From the NCBI GenBank assembly GCA_016795385.1, contig JAEUHI010000018.1:1-64000 (forward strand): a DNA stretch of 64,000 nt, in the 5' to 3' direction. This document shows, one piece after another, positions 57,301 to 64,000 of this stretch. This DNA is from Verrucomicrobiales bacterium (lineage in GTDB: Bacteria > Verrucomicrobiota > Verrucomicrobiia > Verrucomicrobiales > DEV007). The translations under genes were made by a program, and so were the position numbers. The notes beneath the pieces were generated by a model. It saw only the letters and a program-made list of their open reading frames with translations. It was not told the origin of the DNA and searched no databases. Each line of letters begins with the position of its first letter. Positions within the stretch are counted from its first letter, which is position 1.

Positions 57301-58138
57301 GGAATCGATGTTGCAGGCGGACGCCGCCGCCCTTGAAGCCCAGGCCGCGGGCATGCAGGATTCGCTGCAAAACCTCTCGCAAAACCAGGCGCGGGATCGG
57401 GCGCGGAATGCCGCCCAGTCCCTCGAGCGCGGCGAACAGGAAGCAGCCCAGTCGGCCCAGCAACTCGCGCGCGCCCAGGAGCAGCAAGCTCAAGCCGAGC
57501 AAAAGGGCGAGGTCGCCGAAGGGCAGCTCGCGCAACAAGCGCGCTCCACGATGCAGCAGGGCCAGCGCAACCAGCAACAATCCGCCGAGGCCCTTTCGCA
57601 GGCCGCGAAAGCTTTCGCCCAATCCTCCGAGGCGATCGGACAGACCCTCGAAGGGCTCGAGCCCTCCGACATGGACGAGCGTCTCGCCAACAGCGAAGAC
57701 CTCGCCAAGGGATTCGAGGATGTCGCGAAGTCTTCGCAATCGCAGAATGCGCAGGAGGCCTCGCAGCAATCCGAGCAGGCGGCCAAGTCGCTGTCCCAAC
57801 TCGCCCAAGCCGCGATGCAGAAGCTCGGCGGCCAGCCCGGCCAACCGCAGCCAAATCCCAACGGTCAGCCCCAGGAACAGCCCGACCAGAATCTCACCGG
57901 CGAACCGGATTCACCCGATCTCAATGAGACGGGCAAAAAGACCGGAGACATGGACGGCAGCGGCATCCCGCCGGAGCTCCAGAATCTCGGTATCAGTGCC
58001 GAGGATTGGGCGCGCTTCAAAGGGGCCCTCGCCGGAGGCAACGCCACCGCGATCGAGACCGATCTCCCCGCCGAGTATCGCGAGCTCGTCGGCCGTTATT
58101 TCCAGGTGATCGCGAAGGAAGCCGGCAAAGGAAAATGA
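54386..58138 (+). CDS. large membrane protein with long Gln/Ala/Glu coiled coil (DUF4175-like)
   Basis: 1250 residues. Three membrane helices near the N-terminus (~27-50, 62-82 and 165-182) flank a helical domain (ARILEVRHPELQERISTAVELL). Beta-sandwich domains follow to ~500. From ~525 to ~1150 the protein is a nearly continuous low-complexity coiled coil rich in Ala, Gln and Glu (for example QQAAKLANEPLAEAQEK), broken by SEPSDSSDSSEPSD. A Pro/Gln/Asn-rich linker leads to a compact C-terminal domain (IPPELQNLGISAEDWARFKG, LPAEYRELVGRYFQVIAKEAG). It is the fifth gene of the MoxR cluster; its stop overlaps the next start by 4 bp. It may be a periplasmic scaffold; no enzymatic motif is seen. Confidence 0.82.
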   Translation: MSTFEAALGQLPQPILDKLQSMIRRVRRLLFIRGLFATLAVALVCLLAIMAVDATITLFSTTSRWILSLAGLAITLAAAWWFLLRPLSRRYTLTKMARILEVRHPELQERISTAVELLASDDPDSIRGSQELIQAVVDSAVDDVATVDPKTEFKPARSKKFIVASAICAGIIALLLAIWPQQAWTLLTRALAPFLDIGNAYADTLVVDPGDVRVAKGEPVTIQVSVKHKRLKRAEIRRQLPDGTESVERMALIAEDPDGTKRFSLTFPAVEEGFDYRVRAGAALSRYFDVTAVEPPTVTTLEVKYDYPEYTGLPDAGGETETGEIRAVAHTRVSVTATLNKPAWSAKLILNETPSAAEPVIAENRVTWDFELTSGMRGSWHLDLADEEGFANQPSSYPIEVLPDKAPTVQILAPVQRDISLKPTERLPIDLSVVEDFGFGDVVLMATPDGAVAPTQLVQPSPAATNRPGTYSAQALLDLPALKLTPDQRRLAVQVRVRDNRPENYDGPGVGLSEVIFVTIDQNAKSLADQAIEAQKKEVEEQIREAKQELEKARDDLRRAEQELIRDKEVNSEAKEKLDEFTEHNEAAREKLEQVAATLDTPLFQEQSQQAAKLANEPLAEAQEKADMIPMTDAQHERVAEAKEARAKVEEAIKGLDELSKSMREANEDYEAISKLNELANKQQELAMKAEDWQQRAQQERAAAEQAAQQAPDENAKEQAMRQFDQQQQREAQQFQNEQNRVEQQLGEMLKENAAALAEVLKEQRAQSDDLAEQAEALAKQQESLRDASREATDKNEDQQEALREALVEQLAQLQSELAQQAKAAAEEAQEAAVPGKGEAENAPESNQAQANAETQKPANPEAQAQAAEALAQAAEEASQAAENLAKKDLAPASEAASEASETLAKAEAAQAQAQASGSEPSDSSDSSEPSDAPAKNEAAPEAAALAQRQEALAEQIEAVKEGRLQEALAQMESMLQADAAALEAQAAGMQDSLQNLSQNQARDRARNAAQSLERGEQEAAQSAQQLARAQEQQAQAEQKGEVAEGQLAQQARSTMQQGQRNQQQSAEALSQAAKAFAQSSEAIGQTLEGLEPSDMDERLANSEDLAKGFEDVAKSSQSQNAQEASQQSEQAAKSLSQLAQAAMQKLGGQPGQPQPNPNGQPQEQPDQNLTGEPDSPDLNETGKKTGDMDGSGIPPELQNLGISAEDWARFKGALAGGNATAIETDLPAEYRELVGRYFQVIAKEAGKGK

Positions 58139-59214
58139 ACCTTCCGACCAGACCCATGAGACTCCTTCCAATCTGCCTCGTCTTCCTCATTTCCGTCCTG
58201 CCCTCCCGCGGCCAGGAAACGACGGCGCAAAACGTCTTCCAGAAACACCAGCCGGCGGTCGAAGCCGCGGTGGAAAAGGCCCTGCGTTACCTCGCCACGA
58301 ACCAGTCGGAAGACGGCACCTACAGCGACTCCTACGGTCGCTCGGTCGGCATTGTCTCGCTCGTCGGGATGTCCTTCCTCTCGGCGGGCTACACACCCGG
58401 CTTCGGCGAATACGCCGAGAACATCGATCGTTGTCTCGAATACGTACTCGAGAGCCAGCGCAGCAACGGACTCCTCGACAAAGGCGACTCGGGCCACGGC
58501 CTCATGTATGCCCACAACATCGCCACGCTTTTCCTTTCCGAAGTCAGCGGCATGGTCGATCCTGAAATGCAGGAGCGCATCGATCCCGTCCTCGCAAAGG
58601 CGACAAAGCTCCTCCTCGAAGCCCAGGCGGTGCCGAAAAACGAAAATCACGAGGGTGGTTGGCGCTACAAGCCCGACTCGCGCGATTCCGATCTTTCCTG
58701 CAGCGGATGGGCGCTGATGGCCTTGCGCTCGGCGAAGTTGAACGGAGCCCAGGTCCCCGACGCGGCCATCGAGAAGGCGGTCGCCTACGTCCTGCGCAAC
58801 CACGACCGGGAGGAAGGCCGCTTCGGTTACACCGATCCCTGGGGACATTCCGAGACGCTCACCGGATGCGGGCTTCTCTGCCTCGCCCTCTGCGGACGCC
58901 ACAACGAGGAATCGCTCACCCGATCCGGCGATTACATCTACAAGGTGCGGCAACAGATCATCAACAATGCCCACGAATACTACGCGAACTACTACAATGC
59001 CCAGGGCATGTTCCAGCTCGGCGGCAAGCACTGGGCGCAATACGCCGACTGGATGTATCAGGAGTATCTGCCGAAGCAGCAGGCGAACGGTTCTTGGTCG
59101 AACGGACGAAACGGAGGCACCTACGGCACCTCGATGATGGTGCTTTCGTTCACCGTGCCGTATCGCCAGCTGCCGATTTATCAGCGCGACGAGACGGTGG
59201 ACGAGGTGCCGTGA
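58135..59214 (+). CDS. secreted prenyltransferase/squalene-oxidase-repeat (alpha-toroid) protein
   Basis: 359 residues; ATG overlaps the preceding stop (ATGA). A signal peptide (LLPICLVFLISVLPSRG) is followed by alpha-alpha toroid repeats: AVEKALRYLATNQSEDGTYSD, CLEYVLESQRSNGLLDKG, EGGWRYKPDSRDSDLSCSGWALMALRS and QANGSWSNGRNGGTYGTSMMVLSF. The (QW-like) repeats match the terpenoid-cyclase/prenyltransferase superfamily, but the DxDD motif of squalene cyclases is absent, so it is more likely a binding protein than a lipid cyclase. Tight coupling to the MoxR cluster suggests a shared role outside the cell membrane. Confidence 0.85.
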   Translation: MNLPTRPMRLLPICLVFLISVLPSRGQETTAQNVFQKHQPAVEAAVEKALRYLATNQSEDGTYSDSYGRSVGIVSLVGMSFLSAGYTPGFGEYAENIDRCLEYVLESQRSNGLLDKGDSGHGLMYAHNIATLFLSEVSGMVDPEMQERIDPVLAKATKLLLEAQAVPKNENHEGGWRYKPDSRDSDLSCSGWALMALRSAKLNGAQVPDAAIEKAVAYVLRNHDREEGRFGYTDPWGHSETLTGCGLLCLALCGRHNEESLTRSGDYIYKVRQQIINNAHEYYANYYNAQGMFQLGGKHWAQYADWMYQEYLPKQQANGSWSNGRNGGTYGTSMMVLSFTVPYRQLPIYQRDETVDEVP

Positions 59215-59401
59215 TCGCCCTTGCAAATCCGCTCTTCAACCCGGGCAATTTGCAAAGACCCTCCCCTGCAAACGCCGTCACGGGGCGGTCAATCATTCCT
59301 CAACCCATTGCCTATGAGCGGGTTGTGTTTTCTGGCATCGGACTTGCGATGGATGCGGGTGTAGTTACTACAGAACCAACTTCACCCCCTTGAATATCCC
59401 T

Positions 59402-59854
59402 ATGAAAACAATCCCTCTCCTTGGAATGGCCTTGCTCACGACCACGCTCTCGTATGTCCCGCCGGTGCAGGCGGATGATGTGGAGGCGACGCTCCGCTTC
59501 AACGGTTCCGTGCGGAACAACTCGGCGCGGCAGGTCATCCGCGGCACTTTCGCCGGCGAGGGCGAATTCGATCCCTTCGATTCAGACGCCAACGTCAACG
59601 GACGCGTCACGACGCAGCCCGGGCAACGTCCGCCCCAGACCCGCGTCACCGGGGATTATCCCGTGAACGTGTACGTCCGCGCGACGAAAGGAGAATTGAG
59701 TGCGTCGGATAACTTCAGCACGACCGCCGAACTGCGCCGCCGCGCCATCATCTTCCGCGGTTACGGACGCATTCGTCTCGACCGTCCGATCTCTCCGCGC
59801 CTCTCCGGCCGGCAGATTCTCCGCGGCAGCGGCCGGTTTAGCTACGATTATTGA
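59402..59854 (+). CDS. small secreted protein of unknown function
   Basis: 150 residues from the ATG at 59402 (a TTG at 59390 is the alternative). A signal peptide (MKTIPLLGMALLTTTLSYVPPVQA) is followed by a beta-rich, basic body (ATLRFNGSVRNNSARQVIRG, LSGRQILRGSGRFSYDY). I recognise no family. The 187 bp before it contains three GCAAA-type repeats but no convincing promoter. A strong intrinsic terminator follows, so it is probably a monocistronic unit. Confidence 0.7.
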   Translation: MKTIPLLGMALLTTTLSYVPPVQADDVEATLRFNGSVRNNSARQVIRGTFAGEGEFDPFDSDANVNGRVTTQPGQRPPQTRVTGDYPVNVYVRATKGELSASDNFSTTAELRRRAIIFRGYGRIRLDRPISPRLSGRQILRGSGRFSYDY

Positions 59855-59885
59855 GTGTTTGCGGAGGGTCGATCCTTCGCGCCTC

Positions 59886-59947
59886 AACGACCTTGTTCGC
59901 GGGCCATCCTCCCTGAAGGAAAAGCCGGCGCTCAAGGTCGTTTTTTT
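59886..59947 (+). terminator. Rho-independent terminator with long loop
   Basis: AACGACCTTG (59886-59895) pairs perfectly with CAAGGTCGTT (59933-59942), followed directly by a run of seven T (59941-59947). The 37-nt loop contains a small inner hairpin (TCCT/AGGA). It ends the unit of the small secreted protein, upstream of lipB. Confidence 0.8.
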
Positions 59948-60032
59948 ACCCCACCGTTGGCACCGGAATCCCCCGAATCCGACAAGGAGCCGTTCGACTT
60001 CCCGCCCCATCCGGGTGTAGAGTCGGGCGATC

Positions 60033-60659
60033 ATGGATTTTCGCTGGCTCGGGACTGTTTCCTACGCCGACGGGCTCGCGTTGCAGAACGAGCTCGTCGA
60101 GCAGCGCCATCGCGGCGAAATCGGGGATACCGTCCTTCTCCTCGAGCACGAGCCGGTGTATACGATCGGCCGCACCCGTGACCAGACCAGTCTCCGCGAT
60201 CCCGGAGGGCTGCCTCACCCGGTCTACGAGATCAACCGTGGCGGCCAGGCGACCTTCCACGGCCCGGGCCAGCTCGTCGGCTACCTCATCCTCGATCTGA
60301 ACGTGCACGGCCGCGATCTCCACGAGTATCTCAGGCGGATCGAGTCGTTCTTGATTGCTTTCGCGGGCAGTTTTGGTATGAAAACGGGTCGCAGGGAAGG
60401 CCTCACCGGGGTGTGGGTCGACGACCGGAAGCTGGCCTCCATCGGAGTGGGGGTGCGAAAGTGGATCACCATGCACGGCTTCGGATTGAATGTGTCGAGC
60501 GACCTCTCCGGCTACGAAGCCATCACCCCCTGCGGCATTGCCGGCGTTACCATGACATCCATTTCCCAAGAGAGCGGTCGCGAGATCCCGGTCGAGGAGG
60601 CCGCGGGATCCATCCAATCGTTCATCCGCGACGCGTTTGCCCCGGGAGCGGCGATCTGA
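60033..60659 (+). CDS. lipB: octanoyltransferase (lipoate biosynthesis)
   Basis: 208 residues, the normal length. It transfers octanoyl groups from acyl carrier protein to lipoyl domains in the cytosol. The LipB signature RGGQATFHGPGQLVGYLI is present, as are the catalytic C167 in ITPCGIAG and the general-base K133 in RKLASIGVG, both in their expected places. There is no lipA next to it in the window. A strong terminator ends upstream at 59947, so its promoter must lie in the 85 bp before the ATG. The cyclase gene follows after 18 bp and may be cotranscribed. Confidence 0.95.
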   Translation: MDFRWLGTVSYADGLALQNELVEQRHRGEIGDTVLLLEHEPVYTIGRTRDQTSLRDPGGLPHPVYEINRGGQATFHGPGQLVGYLILDLNVHGRDLHEYLRRIESFLIAFAGSFGMKTGRREGLTGVWVDDRKLASIGVGVRKWITMHGFGLNVSSDLSGYEAITPCGIAGVTMTSISQESGREIPVEEAAGSIQSFIRDAFAPGAAI

Positions 60660-60677
60660 TCCGCCCGTGCCGACCTC

Positions 60678-62603
60678 ATGTATCTCGTCGCGGTCAATCT
60701 CGAGAATCCCAGGGAAATGGCGGTGGCCCAAGCCATCACCGGACGCCCGTTGCGCATCGGCCGCAAACCCGAGAGCCTCGAGGACGAGCCCGTCGATCTG
60801 CTCCGGGTGACCTGGGACGACCGGCATGTCAGCCGCAATCACTGCGAGGCGGTACGTGATGAGAACGACCATCTCGCGATCCGCCGACTCCCCGCCCTGA
60901 CCGGACGCAACACCCCGAATCCGCTCCATTCCAACATCGCGCCGAAAGATCGCCATCCTCTCGTGGAGCCGGTCGAGCTGCGGCTCGGCGAATCTTTCGT
61001 CTTCGGTGCCGGTGGCCAAACCGCCGTTTATTGGTTGAAATCCCTCGGCGATCTCGAAGCGGAACTCGAGCGTTATCACCAGGAGCGCGACCGGGAAAAG
61101 GAGGCCTACGAGGATGCCCCGGCCAATGCGACTCGCCAGGATTACGATGAGGTGGAGCAGCTCGATGAATACAGCCTGCGCCTCCAATTGAAACTGCTCC
61201 AGCGCGAGCTGCCCCAGCAGGTGCTGAGCGGCTGGACCGATGAGGAGGACCTCTTCACCCGCGCCGCCGTCTTTCTCGAAAACGCGCTGCCGGGGCAGAA
61301 AGGCGTCACCGCCGTCTTCATCGCCGTGGAAAAAACCGACGAGGGGGCCGAGTTCGAGATCCTCAATCCCGATCCCTTCGCCCGCGCCGATTTCCGACCG
61401 AGCCGCACCCTCGTCAATCGCATCAATCTCGCGAAACCGAATCCCGCCGACATCCGCATCTGGGCCTCGAAGGACAACAACCGCGTCTTTTCCGCGGAGA
61501 GTCTTGGAGAAAAGATCGATTGGGTGATGATCATCCCCGTCGCCCGCCTCGATGAGTCGGCCGCGATCTACCGCGACGCCCAGAGGCGCCCCGTCTTCCT
61601 CTACGTCGAGACCCGCCATGCCTCGGATACCGCCGCGGCCGCTTTCGTCCCGTTCATCCGGCTCATCGGATCGCTCGTCGCGAGTCTGCTCTCGGCCCGG
61701 GCCGACCAGAAGATGCAGGATCAGATGGCGGCCTACTTTTCTCCCGGTCTCCGCAAGATCCTCCGGGTGCGCGATCAGTCCGAGCTCGAGCCCGCGATGG
61801 TCGATTGCACCGTGATGTTCGCCGACCGCCGCGGCCATTCCCGCCACCTCGAGCTCGCCAAGAGCGACGAGGAGATCCTCGAGCGACTCGACGAGAACCA
61901 GAAGGTCGTGGGACTCATCACCGAGGAAGTCTTCCGCAGCCGCGGCGTCGTCACCGACTTCGCCGGCGATGGCGCGCTCGGTCTCTGGGGTTGGCCGGAC
62001 TTCGGCGATGAGAACAAGGATCACGCCCTTCTCGCGGTCGAGGCGGCCGAGGCCATCATCCGGCGCCTTTCCAACCGCGTACAGTTCGAGGAGGAGCAGA
62101 ATCGCCACATGGCCGCCGTCCGCATCGGCATCAGCACCGGCCGCATCGCCGTGGGCAAGACCGGGCCGAGCCAGCAATGGCACATCAGCGTCTTCGGCAG
62201 CGTCGCGAATCTCGGTGCGCGTCTCGAGCGCATCGCCAAGGAATTCCGCGTGCCCGTGCTCCTCTCCGACGAGACCTATCGCCGCATCAAGGACACCGGC
62301 AGCCGGCGCTTTCGCCAGCTCTGCCTCATCCGACCCGCCGGCTTCGCGGAGAGTTATCCCATCCACGAACTCGTCCTGCCGCGCGAGATGGGTGGATCCG
62401 GCGTCTCCGACGACGATGCCCGGACCTACGAGCGGGCCCTCAATCAATTCAACCACGAGGAGTGGGACGACGCCATCGACCTGCTCGATACCCTCACCGA
62501 AGACGATCCCGCCGCCGCCTGGCTCAAGGGCCGCGCCCTCTGGTTCAAGAAGAATCCCCCGCCTCCCGGATGGGCCGGCGAGATCCAGAGCCTCACCAAA
62601 TAA
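60678..62603 (+). CDS. FHA-domain class III adenylate/guanylate cyclase
   Basis: 641 residues. An N-terminal FHA domain (GRPLRIGRKPE, DDRHVSRNHCEAV) would bind phosphothreonine. A helical linker and a GAF-like sensor region (~190-360; LLQRELPQQVLSGWTDEEDLF, DWVMIIPVARLDESAAIYRD) follow. The class III cyclase domain keeps both metal-binding aspartates (D383 in VMFADRRGH and D431 in FAGDGALGLWG) and the Asn/Arg of SVANLGARLERIA, so it should be active; the base specificity cannot be read reliably. A short C-terminal TPR-like part ends it. The next gene is a Ser/Thr kinase whose phosphothreonine products could be read by the FHA domain. Confidence 0.9.
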   Translation: MYLVAVNLENPREMAVAQAITGRPLRIGRKPESLEDEPVDLLRVTWDDRHVSRNHCEAVRDENDHLAIRRLPALTGRNTPNPLHSNIAPKDRHPLVEPVELRLGESFVFGAGGQTAVYWLKSLGDLEAELERYHQERDREKEAYEDAPANATRQDYDEVEQLDEYSLRLQLKLLQRELPQQVLSGWTDEEDLFTRAAVFLENALPGQKGVTAVFIAVEKTDEGAEFEILNPDPFARADFRPSRTLVNRINLAKPNPADIRIWASKDNNRVFSAESLGEKIDWVMIIPVARLDESAAIYRDAQRRPVFLYVETRHASDTAAAAFVPFIRLIGSLVASLLSARADQKMQDQMAAYFSPGLRKILRVRDQSELEPAMVDCTVMFADRRGHSRHLELAKSDEEILERLDENQKVVGLITEEVFRSRGVVTDFAGDGALGLWGWPDFGDENKDHALLAVEAAEAIIRRLSNRVQFEEEQNRHMAAVRIGISTGRIAVGKTGPSQQWHISVFGSVANLGARLERIAKEFRVPVLLSDETYRRIKDTGSRRFRQLCLIRPAGFAESYPIHELVLPREMGGSGVSDDDARTYERALNQFNHEEWDDAIDLLDTLTEDDPAAAWLKGRALWFKKNPPPPGWAGEIQSLTK

Positions 62604-62629
62604 CAGGGACTTGCTTTCACTTCATCACC

Positions 62630-64000
62630 TTGCAAGAAGAAGATTCCATCAAGATCAAGGATTACGTGATCCACCAGCCGCCGCTGGGGGAAGGCGCGTA
62701 TGGCCAGGTCTTCCGCGCCACCTACCGGGGCATCTCGGAGCGCGCCCTGAAAATCTTCCGTCCCGGCGCCGTCGATCTCGCGACGATGGCGCGTGAGCTC
62801 GAAAAACTTTCCCAGGTCACCGAGCACCAGGGCATTGTCACCCTCCACGATTTCGACCTTCTCAATGATCCGCCGTATTACGCGATGGGGCTGCATGCCT
62901 ATCCGAACTACGACGGCACCTGGGAGACCCGCACCCTCGAGCGTCTCTGTGGCCACGTCGACTACCGCGAGGGCTGGCGTCTCATCCGCGACATCGCCGA
63001 CGCCGTCTCCTACCTGCACCGCAACCAGATCATCCACTGCGACCTCAAGCCGTCGAACATCCTCCTCACCGACGAGACGCCGCATCACGTGAAGATCTGC
63101 GACTTCGGCCAAAGCCGCGGCCTCGCCACCGAGGGCGCCCACCCCGTCGGCACCCCGCTCTACGCCAGCCCCGAGCAGCTCCGCAATCCCCGCGACTCCG
63201 CCGACGGCAAGGGTTTCCGCTGGGATGTCTACAGCTTCGGAGTCGTCGCCTTCAAACTCCTCACCGGAGAGCTGCCGCGCCTCCGCGGCTACGCCGCCGC
63301 CGAGCGCGGCTACTACGACCCCGAGGCCACCCTTTACGAAGCCGGCACCGAGACTTCGCCCGGCGATCAGGGCAAAGCCATCGACGGCAACCAGATCGCC
63401 ACCCTCGTCGAAGCGGTCGAGGAGATCGAATGGCCATCAGGCTACTACATTCCCAGCGATCGGAAGCTCCTCATCGAGCAATGCCTGAGTCTGAATCCGC
63501 GCGAGCGTCCCGCCGATATGCGCGAAGTCTGGAGCCGCATCCAGCAGCTCGACCAGCAGGCCGTCGTGAAGCGCGCCCGGCGTCTCAACACGATTTTCGC
63601 GGTTTTGTTAGTCGTGGCCCTCTGGGCCTCGGGTTTCGCCTTCATCCAGGCCCGCAAGGCCAAACGCGCCACCGACGAGGCCATGCTCGCCTCCGTCGCC
63701 TACGAGAAGAGCGCGGGCGCCGCCGTCGAGCTGATGCTCCTCTTCGTGAGTGAGCTGAACAAGGGCGATATCTCCGGTGCGGGGGCCGACCGCCTCTATT
63801 CCATCGTCGCCGAAAATTCGAAAACCTTCCTCGAGAACCGGTCCAAGGATCTCCCCACCTCCACGCGCATTCTCCGTTTCTCCGCCCAGACCGCCGCCCT
63901 GCGCGGACGACAGGCGCTCGAACGCGGCGATCTCGATGCCGCGCTGAAGGATTTCACCAGCGCCTACGAGATCCGCTCGGAATTGGCCGAAGATCCCGAT
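62630..64000 (+). CDS. transmembrane Ser/Thr protein kinase, partial (3' end outside window)
   Basis: At least 457 residues from a TTG at 62630, open to the window edge; a GTG at 62666 is the alternative start. The kinase domain has LGEGAYGQVFRA, the ATP lysine K41 (RALKIF), the catalytic loop HCDLKPSN (136-143), DFG at 158-160 and YASPEQL. The usual HRD is HCD, so it is a non-RD kinase, which are often regulated without activation-loop phosphorylation. One membrane helix (~321-341; LLVVALWASGFAFIQA) leads to an outer domain ending in TPR-like repeats (ALERGDLDAALKDF). It starts 27 bp after the cyclase gene. Confidence 0.9.
   Translation, partial: MQEEDSIKIKDYVIHQPPLGEGAYGQVFRATYRGISERALKIFRPGAVDLATMARELEKLSQVTEHQGIVTLHDFDLLNDPPYYAMGLHAYPNYDGTWETRTLERLCGHVDYREGWRLIRDIADAVSYLHRNQIIHCDLKPSNILLTDETPHHVKICDFGQSRGLATEGAHPVGTPLYASPEQLRNPRDSADGKGFRWDVYSFGVVAFKLLTGELPRLRGYAAAERGYYDPEATLYEAGTETSPGDQGKAIDGNQIATLVEAVEEIEWPSGYYIPSDRKLLIEQCLSLNPRERPADMREVWSRIQQLDQQAVVKRARRLNTIFAVLLVVALWASGFAFIQARKAKRATDEAMLASVAYEKSAGAAVELMLLFVSELNKGDISGAGADRLYSIVAENSKTFLENRSKDLPTSTRILRFSAQTAALRGRQALERGDLDAALKDFTSAYEIRSELAEDPD

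Noticed and set aside
54194..57844. An open frame of more than 1200 codons on the minus strand opposite the coiled-coil gene
   Set aside because: It is Leu/Arg/Gly-rich shadow sequence caused by the Gln/Ala/Glu codon use of the real plus-strand gene; it has no domain and no start context.
58135..59214. Squalene-hopene cyclase
   Set aside because: It has a signal peptide, is about half the usual length and lacks the DxDD motif.
59946..62456. An 836-codon minus-strand frame opposite lipB and the cyclase gene
   Set aside because: LipB and the cyclase on the plus strand have complete family motifs; the reverse frame has none and results from high GC at third codon positions.

Overview
The window comes from a GC-rich member of the Verrucomicrobiota, most likely order Verrucomicrobiales. 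The most direct evidence is the 16S rRNA gene: on the plus strand, positions 4221-4238 read GCTGCCACCCGTAGGTGT. This is the EUB338-III probe target typical of Verrucomicrobiales, not the standard EUB338 or the planctomycete EUB338-II version. The gene content agrees: many secreted beta-helix, SUMF1-fold, DUF1080 and choice-of-anchor proteins, a large MoxR/vWA gene cluster, and starts that mostly lack a Shine-Dalgarno sequence.

Layout. 1-4900: an rRNA operon on the minus strand (16S, tRNA-Ala, tRNA-Ile, then 23S cut by the window edge) with a clear promoter and two boxA-like sites. 5090-8865: an L,D-transpeptidase, a Nif3-like protein and a secreted SUMF1-fold protein whose signal peptide lies upstream of any usable start. 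8959-9406: a VapB-like antitoxin with a palindromic operator over its start and a decayed downstream toxin frame. 9452-15288: secreted and membrane proteins, a Uma2 nuclease, a beta-helix protein and tRNA-Leu. 15354-24940: metabolism (TIM-barrel isomerase, acyl desaturase, RRM protein, two aldehyde dehydrogenases flanking a DapA-family aldolase, an Rpn nuclease, an M24 peptidase). 25016-32209: a 2397-residue secreted metalloprotease with eight MBG repeats and a SUMF1-fold domain. 32410-36070: beta-helix, SDR and isomerase genes separated by unusual short tandem repeats. 36129-43507: ten minus-strand genes, including a five-gene block with interlocked starts and stops (DUF2071, membrane methyltransferase-like, small membrane protein, DoxX-like, DUF3419/BtaA-like). 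45818-59214: a six-gene MoxR-DUF58-vWA cluster. 59402-64000: a small secreted protein, LipB, an FHA-containing class III nucleotidyl cyclase and a membrane Ser/Thr kinase that runs off the window.

The two strongest candidates for something undescribed are these. (1) A family of short tandem arrays, chiefly the heptamer ACCTTTT read in the direction of the gene. They lie just upstream of start codons at 21066, 47879, 51101, 54386 and (further away) 35186. At three of these a compact GC-rich hairpin sits between the array and the start codon. Other arrays (GAAGTCG heptamers, CCACCACT octamers, TCCGCAGAT-type decamers) occupy similar places. (2) The five-gene overlapping operon at 38412-41754, which joins a BtaA-like enzyme with a membrane methyltransferase-like protein and looks like an uncharacterised lipid or membrane pathway.

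All assignments come from reading motifs and translations; no database search was possible. Gene starts were often moved inward from the longest open frame to the first start that gives a sensible signal peptide or family N-terminus.
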